Shown in pieces: positions 16,478-25,679 of a stretch of 64,000 nucleotides of DNA; position 1 is the first letter of the stretch, and each line of letters opens with the position of its first letter. Made by a program: the position numbers and the translations under genes. The notes beneath the pieces were generated by a model that was not told the origin of the DNA, ran no database searches, and saw nothing but the letters and a program-made list of their open reading frames with translations. The stretch is taken from NCBI GenBank assembly GCA_965228545.1, contig OZ245822.1, positions 2,232,001-2,296,000 on the forward strand, written 5' to 3'. This DNA comes from HXMU1420-13 sp965228545. GTDB lineage: Bacteria > Bacteroidota > Rhodothermia > Balneolales > Balneolaceae.

Positions 16478-19351
16478 TTAATTATTCCCGTCTGTATTCT
16501 CTTGCATTTCTATGATGATGTCGCCATTTGGGCTTACATCAACTACTTCATATCCTAATGCTTTGAGGTTTTCTTTGTGAGATGCCGCATCACCAACAAC
16601 CAATATGTAGGCATTATCAAGATCGAGATGCTTTTTCGCAAGGGCATTGATCTCCTCTTTAGTGATGGTACGGATGATTTCAGCCTGGTCATCTACATAA
16701 TCATCCGCTAAGTTGTATCGGATAATCGTGCTCAGAAAACCGGCTTTTTGGAATGGTGTTTCATAGGATCTGGCATCACGCTGACCAATTGAGTTTCGCA
16801 TAAAGGTTAACTCATCATCGGTAATGCCATCCTCGCGGAAGTTTTTAATTTCCGATAAGAATTCCACCACCGCACTATCGGTTGCGTTTGCCCGAACACC
16901 AGCTGTAGCCGTAAACTCTCCGTTCACATTATCAGAGCTGAAGAACGAGCGGGCGCCATAGGTCCATCCTTTATCTTCGCGAAGATTTAAATTGATACGG
17001 CTGTTAAAAGCTCCACCAAGAGTGTAATTCATTAACGTGGTTTTGAAATATTCGCCGGTAGCATCGTACTCTAAGCCGGTCATGTAGCCCACTCGAATTT
17101 CTGATTGAGGCGCTCCTGCTTTATCAACCAGATATATTTTGGTGTAATCGCTTTGGGTTGGTTCTGGTAACTCCGGCATTTCTGCTCCGGTCTGTTCCCA
17201 GGTTTTCAAAAAGTCGAGTTTTCCGATGATCTCACTTTCCTCAACATCGCCAACCACTACCACCTCGGTTAACTCCGGAGTGTAGTACTGCTCGTAGAAA
17301 GCGCGCACATCATTTACAGTGATACGTTCTACAGTTTCTTCAATACCGGTTCCGGGAACCGATAAGATGTGCTCATCGCCATAAAGCAGACGATCGTACA
17401 CTAGGCCTGCAATGGAAGCTGGGTTTTCGTACGTGCTCTTTATGCCTTCGATTTGTTGCTGCTTAATGCGATTAAAATCTTCTTCGGTAAAGGCCGGGCG
17501 GTAAAGAACCTCTTCGGCCAACTCAAGGGTTCGATCCACGTTTTTCTTTAGAGTAGCAATGCTCATGGTAGTGCTGTTATCACTACTTGAAACGCTAATT
17601 GAACTGGCGATTAATCGAAGTTCTTCTGCAATTTCCTCAGCTGTAAAGTTTTCGGTCGACTCATTCATCATCCCGGCGGTGAGTGAAGCAAGTCCGGCTT
17701 TTTCTGGGTGATAGGCATCCATTTTGTGTCCACCTTTAATGCTTATCTGGATATTTACTGTTGGCACTTCATTTGATTCTGTTCCAATAAATCGGATTCC
17801 ATTGTCAAATTCTGTTTTCCAAAAATCAGGGATAGTAACTAAAGGAGCCGGGCCCGGAGTTGGTTTAATACTGCGATCAAAGGTATCACCGGTTGGGCGT
17901 GTATAAGTTAATCCGGAATAATCGGTGGTAGGGAATGGGTTTTCGCCTTCGGTTACCGGTGTGAAATTATCCGGCTTAGCGGGTTCTGTAGCGCCATCAT
18001 TCGGGATAACGCTGGTAATTACCGCAGGCTTATCTTTAATGTATTTATTGAACACACGAATGATATCATCGCTGGTAACCGCGTTATAGCGCTCAATATC
18101 TCTTTTGATGTAGTTCGGATCTCCGGTAAATGTTTGGTAAGCAGCCAATCGGGATACTTTTCCGGCAACGCTGGTTAATCCGTTAATGAAATTTCGTTCA
18201 TAGGTTGCTTTAATTTTCTGTAAGTCTTGCTCATCTACTCCTTCGGTAGCAAATTCGTCCAAAATTGATCTCATTTCGGTTTCAAAATCTGCTAAAGTTT
18301 GCCCGGGAAATGGAAGTACAAACATTGTTAGTTCTCCCGCGAGCTCACTGGTAGGGTGAAAAGTAGAAGCCTGAATAGCTTTCTGTGTAAGAACGAATTT
18401 TTTGTAGAAATAACTTGAACGACCGGTACCAAGAATTTGAGCTAAGAAATCAAGCGGAGCCTCATCTTCGTGATATTGAGGAACTGTTGGATAAGTAAAC
18501 AGTAGCGCAGGGAAGCGAATGTTATTATCTACGTAAGAAACATATCGATCGGAGTCGATAGTAACCGGATCTAATTCCAGATCTTCAACTTCCGGGCCTG
18601 CAGGAATTACACCAAAGTATTTTTCTACCAACCGAACTACTTCGTCAGGATTTACATCGCCACCAACAGTTAGGGTAGCATTATTTGGGCCATACCAGCG
18701 TAAGAAGAACTTTTTTAGATCATCTACATCAACACGGTCTAAATCTTCTAGTTTTCCAATGGTTAACCACGAATATGGATGCCCAAATGGGTACAACGCT
18801 TCTGCAGTTACTTCACTCCATCGGCCGTAGGCGCGGTTATCATAATTCTGACCTTTCTCATTTTTTACGGTTTCTCGTTGTACTTCGAATTTTCTCTGAG
18901 TTACCGCATCCAAAAAGAATCCCATTCGGTCAGCCTCAAGCCATAACATTACTTCAAGCTGATTGCTTGGAACCGTTTCGAAATAATTGGTTCGGTCGCG
19001 GTTGGTGGTGCCGTTTAGTGTACCACCTGCATCGCTAATAATTTTAAAATGTTCTTCATCGGCTACGTTCTCAGAACCTTGGAACATCATATGCTCAAAA
19101 AAGTGAGCAAAGCCTGATTTATACAATTCTTCGCGGGCAGAGCCTACATGATAGGTTACATCAACATGAACTAAAGGATCGGATTTATCTTCATGGATAA
19201 TTAGTGTTAAACCGTTATCAAGTACATATTTTTTATATGGGATAACAATTTCGTCGCCTTCTCTTGTAACTTCTTCAACCAAATTGGTTTGAGCGATTCC
19301 TGCGCTCGTAACGAAGCTTCCCAACAAAAGGGTGAGCATTAGTTTTTTCAT
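16478..19351 (-). CDS. M16 family zinc peptidase, two-half fusion, exported
   Basis: 957 residues with a signal peptide (ends GIAQ). The N-terminal half carries the inverted zinc motif HFFEH (83-87) of pitrilysin-type peptidases. The second half repeats the fold (from about residue 515) but has EKAGLASLTAGMM where HxxEH would lie, so it is the inactive partner, as expected for fused M16 proteins whose two halves close around the substrate. It is likely periplasmic and degrades peptides. It stands alone with its own terminator. Confidence 0.93.
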   Translation of the reverse strand: MKKLMLTLLLGSFVTSAGIAQTNLVEEVTREGDEIVIPYKKYVLDNGLTLIIHEDKSDPLVHVDVTYHVGSAREELYKSGFAHFFEHMMFQGSENVADEEHFKIISDAGGTLNGTTNRDRTNYFETVPSNQLEVMLWLEADRMGFFLDAVTQRKFEVQRETVKNEKGQNYDNRAYGRWSEVTAEALYPFGHPYSWLTIGKLEDLDRVDVDDLKKFFLRWYGPNNATLTVGGDVNPDEVVRLVEKYFGVIPAGPEVEDLELDPVTIDSDRYVSYVDNNIRFPALLFTYPTVPQYHEDEAPLDFLAQILGTGRSSYFYKKFVLTQKAIQASTFHPTSELAGELTMFVLPFPGQTLADFETEMRSILDEFATEGVDEQDLQKIKATYERNFINGLTSVAGKVSRLAAYQTFTGDPNYIKRDIERYNAVTSDDIIRVFNKYIKDKPAVITSVIPNDGATEPAKPDNFTPVTEGENPFPTTDYSGLTYTRPTGDTFDRSIKPTPGPAPLVTIPDFWKTEFDNGIRFIGTESNEVPTVNIQISIKGGHKMDAYHPEKAGLASLTAGMMNESTENFTAEEIAEELRLIASSISVSSSDNSTTMSIATLKKNVDRTLELAEEVLYRPAFTEEDFNRIKQQQIEGIKSTYENPASIAGLVYDRLLYGDEHILSVPGTGIEETVERITVNDVRAFYEQYYTPELTEVVVVGDVEESEIIGKLDFLKTWEQTGAEMPELPEPTQSDYTKIYLVDKAGAPQSEIRVGYMTGLEYDATGEYFKTTLMNYTLGGAFNSRINLNLREDKGWTYGARSFFSSDNVNGEFTATAGVRANATDSAVVEFLSEIKNFREDGITDDELTFMRNSIGQRDARSYETPFQKAGFLSTIIRYNLADDYVDDQAEIIRTITKEEINALAKKHLDLDNAYILVVGDAASHKENLKALGYEVVDVSPNGDIIIEMQENTDGNN

Positions 19352-19481
19352 GACGTTGTGTTAGGTGAATGGATTTTTAATAGCAAGATTTCACGCTACT
19401 TAGAGTAGGTAAAGTACAGTACATACTTGCTAATTATCAACCAGAGAAATACGTGTAAGTGTTGAAAAAGTTGTAGCCAAA

Positions 19482-19510
19482 AAAACCCCTTTGCGAAACA
19501 AAGGGGTTTT
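19482..19510 (-). terminator. Rho-independent terminator of secG
   Basis: A perfect 12-bp stem AAAACCCCTTTG/CAAAGGGGTTTT with loop CGAAA lies 16 bases after the secG stop. Ts on both sides make it usable in both directions. Confidence 0.85.
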
Positions 19511-19525
19511 AAAAAGTGATGCGAC

Positions 19526-19909
19526 TTAGTTATTGTCGTCGTTGCCGTTATCCTCGTTGGTTGCCGGAGGTGGAGGCGATTGTACAGGGACGGCTGATTG
19601 TGTTTGCGAAGGAGCGCTGATATCATTAATCGGAGCACCTTGTTGTAGTACAGAGTTTCCGGTTTGCTGGCGATCTATTGCGAAATTTGCAAGAACGCAA
19701 AGCACTAAAAAAGCACCGCCTAAAATAGAAGTAGCGCGTGACAGTAAATCGGCAGTTCTACGAGCACCTAATCCGCCGGCGCCGGCATCCAATCCGCCTC
19801 CTCCACCAATTCCGGAAAGCCCTTGGCCTTGTCCATTTTGCAGCAACACTACCAAAGTTAGAAGCGCGCAAATAATTGTGATAACAGCTATAATTATGTT
19901 GTAAAGCAT
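19526..19909 (-). CDS. secG: Preprotein translocase subunit SecG
   Basis: 127 residues from ATG 19909 (MLYNIIIAVITIICALLTLV). SecG is recognised by the first helix, the VVLLQNGQGQGLSG loop, the glycine-rich GIGGGGGLDAGAGGLG segment, RRTADLLSRAT and a second helix. It helps SecYEG drive protein export. The frame extends to 19981, but the extra residues would put a spurious hydrophobic segment before the real first helix. The tail after the second helix is unusually long (about 45 residues, rich in Pro, Gln, Asn and Asp) and ends NEDNGNDDNN. Confidence 0.95.
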   Translation of the reverse strand: MLYNIIIAVITIICALLTLVVLLQNGQGQGLSGIGGGGGLDAGAGGLGARRTADLLSRATSILGGAFLVLCVLANFAIDRQQTGNSVLQQGAPINDISAPSQTQSAVPVQSPPPPATNEDNGNDDNN

Positions 19910-19996
19910 TTTGTAATCAACTAAACTTTCAAAAGACAACAAATATACCCAAATTTTGAATATGAAACCAAGCAAAAGCAATCCCGGAAAATAAAT

Positions 19997-20929
19997 ATGG
20001 GCGAAAGAGTTGAAAACATACGCCAGAACTTAGTCGATTATTTCCTGAACTCTCCCGATTTGACCGCAAAAATCATTGAGACAATTGGAGTATTAGTACT
20101 ACTCTGGTTACTACGCCTCATTATTCTAAGGGTAGTAAACAATCAAACCGAGAATAAGCGTACTCAATACAAGTGGCGGAAAAATATCTCTTATGGAAGT
20201 TTTTTTGTAGGCTTTTTGGTGGTTGTACAAATTTGGTATACCGGTATACAATCACTTGCAACGTTTTTAGGATTATTAAGTGCGGGAATCGCAATTGCAT
20301 TAAAAGACCCTGTAACCGATTTGGCTGCTTGGATGTTCATCATTTGGAGACGGCCCTTTGATGTGGGCGATCGTATTGAGTTAGACACGTATAAAGGCGA
20401 TGTGATAGATATTCGTCCATTCAAATTCACTATTCTTGAGATCGGTAATTGGGTAGGGGCCGACCAAAGTACAGGGCGTGTAATTCATGTGCCCAATCAT
20501 AAAGTATTTACCCATCATCTGGCAAATTACACCAGCGATTTTGAGTTTATATGGAACGAGATTCAGGTGTTAGTTACCTTCGAAAGTGATTGGAAAAAGG
20601 CTAAAACCATTCTCTTTGAGATTATCAATGAAGTTTCGCAGGAATTTATACAAAGTGCGGAGCGCCAAATTGCAAAGGCATCGAAATCGTATTTAATTGA
20701 GTTTAAATATCTCACTCCCATCGTGTATACGGATGTTAAAAACAGTGGCATTAATTTAACGGTACGTTATCTAACGAATCCACGACGCAGAAGAGGAACC
20801 TCGCAAATTATCTGGGAGCAGGTATTAGATGAATTTGAAAAACACGATGATATCGATTTCGCTTATCCCACCATTCGCTACTACGAAAATCCGATTGAAG
20901 GTAAACCGGGGACAAAACCTAAAGATTAG
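19997..20929 (+). CDS. MscS family mechanosensitive channel
   Basis: 310 residues: an N-terminal helix, two further helices and the MscS pore region LSAGIAIALKDPVTDLAAW, followed by the beta domain signature RPFDVGDRIEL and the vestibule region. MscS-type channels release solutes when turgor rises. It is divergent from secG with 87 bases between the start codons. The length matches small MscS proteins. Confidence 0.92.
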   Translation: MGERVENIRQNLVDYFLNSPDLTAKIIETIGVLVLLWLLRLIILRVVNNQTENKRTQYKWRKNISYGSFFVGFLVVVQIWYTGIQSLATFLGLLSAGIAIALKDPVTDLAAWMFIIWRRPFDVGDRIELDTYKGDVIDIRPFKFTILEIGNWVGADQSTGRVIHVPNHKVFTHHLANYTSDFEFIWNEIQVLVTFESDWKKAKTILFEIINEVSQEFIQSAERQIAKASKSYLIEFKYLTPIVYTDVKNSGINLTVRYLTNPRRRRGTSQIIWEQVLDEFEKHDDIDFAYPTIRYYENPIEGKPGTKPKD

Positions 20930-20952
20930 TAAGGATACGCCTACACAGTTCG

Positions 20953-21582
20953 TTAGTCTTCGTCTCTTAGCTTTGGGATAGGTTGCAGAAGTTCCGGGCT
21001 ATTATTTGCCAGGTCGTTTACAAGATCGGGCACTCGAAATACCGTCATGTCAGGAATCATTAAATTATGAGCGAATCGGCGTTGTACGATTTCCTGAGCA
21101 GAACCTGATAACCACTCTTGGTATTGCTGCTGTTCCAAAATAGCAGGCATTACGGGTTCAATGGGTTGGATCAGCACATTGGCTTCCTTAGTTAGTACAG
21201 TAAAGTGCGTTCTGAAATCTCCTTGGTTTGATATGAATGCGGCGATTCCTAAAATGGGTTGAGAATGAATTCGTACAAAAAAGGGTAACGCATCTTTAAC
21301 CGTTTGTTTCCAGATATAAAAGCCCGAAATGGGCACAATACATGGAGTGTTAATCATTTGAGAATTCGGTTTTTTCACTATTTCATCTATGGTGATGGTA
21401 GATCGTTTTGGATTCCACACAGCTAATTCTACCGAAAATGCATTTTTCTGCCATTTAATGATGGGCATGATATGGCCAGGGGCTGTATTATAATTTGATT
21501 TGAACGATAGTTTAGCAGCCGGGGGTAGGCCAAATGCCTCTGTTAACTGAGAAAAGGTGGTTTGTAAAACATATCGCTGCAT
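20953..21582 (-). CDS. SRAP (HMCES/YedK) homologue lacking catalytic residues
   Basis: 209 residues with the SRAP fold recognisable by APGH...P, NSQMINT, GFYIW and a TKEANVLI...MPAIL region. Active SRAP proteins start Met-Cys and use Cys2 to crosslink abasic sites in single-stranded DNA, with a Glu in GFYEW and a His in IHdRMP. Here the protein starts MQRY (no Cys2), the Glu is Ile90 (GFYIW) and the His is Glu142 (IEPVMP); Asn73 is retained. It is therefore predicted not to make the abasic-site crosslink, though it may still bind DNA. The start at 21582 is supported by alignment to the family N-terminus. Confidence 0.8.
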   Translation of the reverse strand: MQRYVLQTTFSQLTEAFGLPPAAKLSFKSNYNTAPGHIMPIIKWQKNAFSVELAVWNPKRSTITIDEIVKKPNSQMINTPCIVPISGFYIWKQTVKDALPFFVRIHSQPILGIAAFISNQGDFRTHFTVLTKEANVLIQPIEPVMPAILEQQQYQEWLSGSAQEIVQRRFAHNLMIPDMTVFRVPDLVNDLANNSPELLQPIPKLRDED

Positions 21583-21647
21583 GCCAAATAGAAAATGAAT
21601 TAAATTGTATTATAAGTAGCTATAACAAGTAGGCTTCACCCTTTAGT

Positions 21648-22577
21648 ATGAATCCATTCATAAATAAATCCGAGCTGAGACTTCGGGCCGGATTCCGCAT
21701 ACCGGTTTATGTGTTCTTTTCATTTCTGATACTTACGATCGGAAATTCTCTGCCGTTAAATGGGTTACAGTATGTTATTACCTCTGCCTTAACACTTGGG
21801 TTTTTTTGGCTGTGCTTTCGATTTGTTGATAACCGAACAAACATCAAACAAGCGGGTTTAACACTTAGCATAGACTGGTGGAAAGAATTTGGTGTTGGAA
21901 GCGGCATTGCTGTTGGTGCCATGCTCTTTATTTTTGTGGTTGAGTGGGCAAGTGGTGATCTTATTTTTATGGGATTCAGTTGGGAAAATGCTGCATCAAC
22001 CAGTTGGGCAATTCCATTTTTAATTTTCTTTTTACAGATGCTGAATGTGGGTTTTTATGAAGAGGTAATAAGTCGTTCTTATCTGATTCCCAACTTCAAA
22101 GAAGCATTCACTTTTAATAAGATACCACCGGCTAAGGCAACAATAATTGCCATAGTGTTTAGCTCGGTATTCTTCAGTTTTGCGCATGGTTTTAATCCAA
22201 ACCTCACCATATTTGCACTTATCAATATTACACTTGCCGGGATAATGCTAGCCATTCCCTACATCTTAACCGGTCGGCTGGCTTTTTCAGTGGGCATCCA
22301 TTTTGCCTGGAACTTTGCCCAAGGGGGCATTTTTGGGTTTAGGGTGAGTGGGTTGCCTATTCGCGGTTCGTTGATCCAAATTCAACAGGCTGGAAACCCT
22401 ATGTGGACGGGAGGGGCGTTTGGACCGGAGGGTGGAATAATTGGAACGCTGGCAATTATACTGGTTGCGTATCTGAGTGTGATTTGGATCAGAAAAAAGA
22501 AAGGAAATCTGGAAATGGACCCGGTTTTTACAAAATCTTATCTCCAAAATGAGGGGCGGAGTCAAGAAAATCCCTAA
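21648..22577 (+). CDS. CPBP family intramembrane glutamic endopeptidase
   Basis: 309 residues with about eight membrane helices. The CPBP (CAAX prenyl protease 2/Rce1-like) motifs are present: EEVISR at 138-143, FSFAH further on and HFAWN near the C-terminus. Family members cleave membrane or prenylated substrates; in bacteria they are linked to bacteriocin immunity or membrane protein maturation. The substrate here is unknown. It precedes the degenerate DEAD-box gene on the same strand by 93 bases. Confidence 0.9.
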   Translation: MNPFINKSELRLRAGFRIPVYVFFSFLILTIGNSLPLNGLQYVITSALTLGFFWLCFRFVDNRTNIKQAGLTLSIDWWKEFGVGSGIAVGAMLFIFVVEWASGDLIFMGFSWENAASTSWAIPFLIFFLQMLNVGFYEEVISRSYLIPNFKEAFTFNKIPPAKATIIAIVFSSVFFSFAHGFNPNLTIFALINITLAGIMLAIPYILTGRLAFSVGIHFAWNFAQGGIFGFRVSGLPIRGSLIQIQQAGNPMWTGGAFGPEGGIIGTLAIILVAYLSVIWIRKKKGNLEMDPVFTKSYLQNEGRSQENP

Positions 22578-22656
22578 GCTTGTCTCAATCTTTCGTATAT
22601 TAAGGCGTTCCCGAGTGGAACATTGATCTTTGAAAATTGAACACATAAGCCAAACG

Positions 22657-22665
22657 AAAGAGGTG
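22657..22665 (+). promoter_or_regulatory. Ribosome binding site for a TTG start
   Basis: AAAGAGGTG five bases before TTG 22671. The strong site supports TTG as the genuine start of the DEAD-box-like gene. Confidence 0.7.
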
Positions 22666-22670
22666 TAACA

Positions 22671-24497
22671 TTGTCTTTTGAAAAATATGGCCTGAGCCCC
22701 GAAATATTGAGCGGGCTGGCCGATGTACGAATTGAAAAGCCAACACCTCTCCAGGAAAAAATGCTTCCAATTGTTTTAGATGGAAAGCACGCTTTGGTAG
22801 AAACGCACTCGAACGACGACCTCGCGTTTTTAATACCAGCCTTGCAGAAAATTGCGGAACACGGAGAGGAAAATGGCACACAAGTTTTAATCTTAACACC
22901 AACCATTGAACGCGCTGTAAAAATAGACGAACAAGTTTGGGCGCTAGGCTATCATGCTCAGATTAGTAGTGCTTTAATGGCCATGAAAGGTGATAAAACT
23001 TCACAGGAACAAGCTTTGACCGATGGAGCTCCTGTTATTGTAGCAAATCCCGGTCGATTTATTGAAATACTGGATAAGAATAACTTCCGGCTCAACAATC
23101 TCAAACTTATTGTGATTGATGAAGCCCACGAGATGCAGCAGTTTAATCTGGTGAATCGCGTTAAGGATATTCTACGATTTGTTGATTGCGAACCACAAAT
23201 AGTGATGCTTTCGCAAGAGCAAAATTCTGCCACAAAACAACTAGTAAAACTTGCCCTTAAAAATCCTGAACTCATTGGATTTGATGGGGAAACTATATCC
23301 GAAAGCAATAGTGAATCGTCAACCAATGGAGAAGCTGTAGTTACAGATATCGATATTGAAGAAGTAGAAGAAAAGCTGGAAAAGGCTTCGGTAAAAGTGG
23401 TATTGAAGAAAGATATCGTAGACCAAGAAGTAGATAGCAACGGTGAGAGTGAGAGTCAACCGGAGAATGCCCAGGAATCTGAAATTGACTTAAACGGTGT
23501 AGAAGAAAAGCTTGAAGAAGCCGATGTTTCTGTTGTTTTGAAAAGTGATTTAGAAGATGATCAGGAAGAAGATGCATACGAAACAGTGTCCGAAACCGAA
23601 GAAGTTGTCGACCTCGAAAAAGTAGAAGAAAAACTCGAAGAGGCGGAAGTATCGGTAGTACTCAAGAAAGACCTAGATGAGGATTCTGAGACCGAAGCAA
23701 CCGCTAAAACTGCTGATGAGAATGAAAACGAAGAACCCGCTCCCATTCCAAAGCATTTAGAGCAGGCCTATATAAACGTGCCACCGCGCATGAAGATTTC
23801 GACTTTGATGGCTCATCTAGAAGAATCGAAAGCAAAACGAGTGGTTGTTTTTGCAGCTTCGAGCCGAACTACGGATCGCCTGTTCCGTATTATCCGCAAG
23901 AAAAGTTGGGGTGTGGTAAGTTTAGGAGACGATCTTGACGAAGCAACCTACAACGAACGTTTCGAGCGGTTCCATAAATACAACATGCGCGTATTATTGG
24001 TAGGGGGATTATCAGCCACAAAAATTGATATGAACGAAGTGGGCGAAGTAATTAATTACGACGTGCCCAGCGAAATGGACGAATATCGATATCGCGCCGA
24101 ATTGGTAGGAAATGGAAAAGCGGCACAAATTATCTCGTTAGTATCCAAAATGGATCGCGAAGATATTGAGCGAATCTCTAAAGAAGCGGGATATCCACCC
24201 GAGGAAATTCCATTGCCCGAAGAATTGGTTGAGAAGAAGAAAGCCCCTAAAAAGAATAAACCAAACAATCGATCTTCGAAAAACGAAGGCAAACGGTCGA
24301 ATAATCGATCGAAAAATAATCGAAGCCGACCTGATGCAAAGGATCGCCGCAGAAAACCGGCTCCTAAGAAACAAGGAAAAGGACCTAGTTTACCTCGCCC
24401 AACTTACGATGGGCTTTCGGGAGGCAGAAATGGTGAAACGTCCGAATCGAAAGAAAAAGGTGGTGTATTTGGTTGGGTAAAAAAACTGTTTAACTAG
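22671..24497 (+). CDS. Degenerate DEAD-box protein with acidic repeats and basic tail
   Basis: 608 residues with the two-RecA layout of DEAD-box RNA helicases: Q motif PTPLQ (24-28), ILTPT (75-78, motif Ia), NPGR (126-129, motif Ib) and VIDEAHE (148-154, motif II). The Walker A site, expected near 44-52, reads ETHSNDDLA with no GKT. No SAT motif III is seen, and motif VI, expected near 472-487, lacks the two arginines of HRxGRxGR. ATP hydrolysis is therefore doubtful. Between the two domains lie three copies of a VEEKLEEAxVSVVLKxDL repeat in an acidic linker (223-360), and the C-terminus (520-570) is Lys/Arg/Asn-rich, as in RNA-binding tails. The start is TTG 22671. Confidence 0.75.
   Translation: MSFEKYGLSPEILSGLADVRIEKPTPLQEKMLPIVLDGKHALVETHSNDDLAFLIPALQKIAEHGEENGTQVLILTPTIERAVKIDEQVWALGYHAQISSALMAMKGDKTSQEQALTDGAPVIVANPGRFIEILDKNNFRLNNLKLIVIDEAHEMQQFNLVNRVKDILRFVDCEPQIVMLSQEQNSATKQLVKLALKNPELIGFDGETISESNSESSTNGEAVVTDIDIEEVEEKLEKASVKVVLKKDIVDQEVDSNGESESQPENAQESEIDLNGVEEKLEEADVSVVLKSDLEDDQEEDAYETVSETEEVVDLEKVEEKLEEAEVSVVLKKDLDEDSETEATAKTADENENEEPAPIPKHLEQAYINVPPRMKISTLMAHLEESKAKRVVVFAASSRTTDRLFRIIRKKSWGVVSLGDDLDEATYNERFERFHKYNMRVLLVGGLSATKIDMNEVGEVINYDVPSEMDEYRYRAELVGNGKAAQIISLVSKMDREDIERISKEAGYPPEEIPLPEELVEKKKAPKKNKPNNRSSKNEGKRSNNRSKNNRSRPDAKDRRRKPAPKKQGKGPSLPRPTYDGLSGGRNGETSESKEKGGVFGWVKKLFN
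23349..23675 (+). repeat. Three in-frame copies of an acidic protein repeat
   Basis: Within the DEAD-box-like gene, copies at residues 227-248, 272-293 and 314-335 read EVEEKLEKASVKVVLKKD, GVEEKLEEADVSVVLKSD and KVEEKLEEAEVSVVLKKD. They are spaced by about 42-45 residues of acidic linker. The DNA is more diverged than the protein, pointing to selection on the peptide. Confidence 0.85.
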
Positions 24498-24530
24498 TTG
24501 AGTTACAACAGCAATTGGTCATAAAATTGG

Positions 24531-24568
24531 AAGCTCCGGTACATATTGTATCGGAGCTTTTGTTTTTT
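24531..24568 (+). terminator. Rho-independent terminator after the DEAD-box-like gene
   Basis: AAGCTCCG (24531-24538) pairs with CGGAGCTT (24552-24559), with inner TACA/TGTA pairing, followed by TTG and seven Ts. Confidence 0.85.
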
Positions 24569-24671
24569 TCGGAAGTCGCTAAGCTTGTTACACTCTTTTG
24601 ATACTTGTGTGATATCTGAAAGGTGATCGAGCGATATCATGATTTATAATCTTAAACAAACAGATAAAATC

Positions 24672-25571
24672 ATGAACATTCGATTACTTACAATCACACT
24701 CTTAACCGCAGTTGCTTTTCTTGCCTGCGGAACCGAATCCGAGAATACTGATTCCGAACTTACATTAGAATTCACCGGTTTGGAAACGCTTCAAAATGGC
24801 TTTCACTACGAAGGCTGGCTAATCTTGGATGATGGACCGTTAACTACGGGTAAATTTAATGTTGACGCGGCTGGCAACTTAGTAGATCTGAACGGTAGCA
24901 ATATTTCTAACGGAGTTTTTAATCTGCCGATGGAGGTTAGCAGCGCATCTGCATTTGTATTAACCATAGAACCCGCCGGTGATGTTGATGATATCCCAGC
25001 AGAAACGCATCATCTGGCCGGAACCATCACTGATAATACTGCAACCCTAAGTTTCGATCATTCAGCTTCGTTAGGGAATAGTTTCACTAGCTCTACGGGA
25101 AATTATATTCTTGCAACTCCAACCGATGGAGTAAATGAAAACGAAAATAGTGGCATCTGGTTTTTAGATCCAAGCAGCGGCACGGCGATAGCAGGGTTAA
25201 ATTTGCCCACCCTACCAAATGGCTGGAGATACGAAGGCTGGGCCGTATCTAATGGTGTGCCAATTACTACCGGCACTTTTTTAGCGGTAAATGAAGCCGA
25301 TGCATTTAGTTCGTTCAGTGGAACTCAAAGCGGACCTCCTTTTCCCGGCGAAGACTTTTTGATGAACGCACCAACCGGACTTAACTTCCCGATCGATCTT
25401 GCCGGTGGAGTAGCAGTAATTTCTATCGAACCTTATCCGGATGACAGCCCGACACCATTCGCTTTAAAACCATTAGTGGGAATGATTCCAACAAACGCTA
25501 CCGATAGAACGGTCTATTCAATGGACAACAATTCAAGTTCATTTGCGAGTGGAACAGTACGAATTAACTAA
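24672..25571 (+). CDS. Lipoprotein with two anti-sigma-factor-like domains
   Basis: 299 residues from ATG 24672, which opens a lipoprotein signal ending FLACG. The frame extends 11 codons upstream, but that would place a polar stretch before the signal. The mature part has two tandem copies of a beta domain with the shared phrase YEGW...GPLTTGKF and YEGW...GVPITTGTF. The second includes PPFPGEDFL and VISIEPYPDDSPTPFALKPL. The domain resembles the extracytoplasmic part of RskA-type anti-sigma factors, but there is no sigma-binding zinc domain or membrane helix, so a role in sigma control is not supported. Confidence 0.75.
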   Translation: MNIRLLTITLLTAVAFLACGTESENTDSELTLEFTGLETLQNGFHYEGWLILDDGPLTTGKFNVDAAGNLVDLNGSNISNGVFNLPMEVSSASAFVLTIEPAGDVDDIPAETHHLAGTITDNTATLSFDHSASLGNSFTSSTGNYILATPTDGVNENENSGIWFLDPSSGTAIAGLNLPTLPNGWRYEGWAVSNGVPITTGTFLAVNEADAFSSFSGTQSGPPFPGEDFLMNAPTGLNFPIDLAGGVAVISIEPYPDDSPTPFALKPLVGMIPTNATDRTVYSMDNNSSSFASGTVRIN

Positions 25572-25591
25572 TTTCTGAAGACTTCAAATTT

Positions 25592-25625
25592 AAACCCTGT
25601 TCGAGTTTCGAGTGGGGTTTTTTAT
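25592..25625 (+). terminator. Rho-independent terminator after the lipoprotein
   Basis: AAACCCTGTTCGA pairs with TCGAGTGGGGTTT, using three G-T pairs, and is followed by a T-run. Confidence 0.7.
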
Positions 25626-25679
25626 ACACGACATTTTGATGGGATAAATGTAGATTTGAACATCAATAATATATATTAC

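Noticed and set aside
22958..23440. Serine-rich open frame (160 codons) antisense to the DEAD-box-like gene
   Set aside because: Its Ser/Phe richness is the reverse complement of the Glu/Lys-rich repeats; no start signal or homologue is seen.
23349..23675. The triplicated segment as an inserted mobile or phage sequence
   Set aside because: All copies are in frame and conserved at protein level, without terminal repeats or target duplications.
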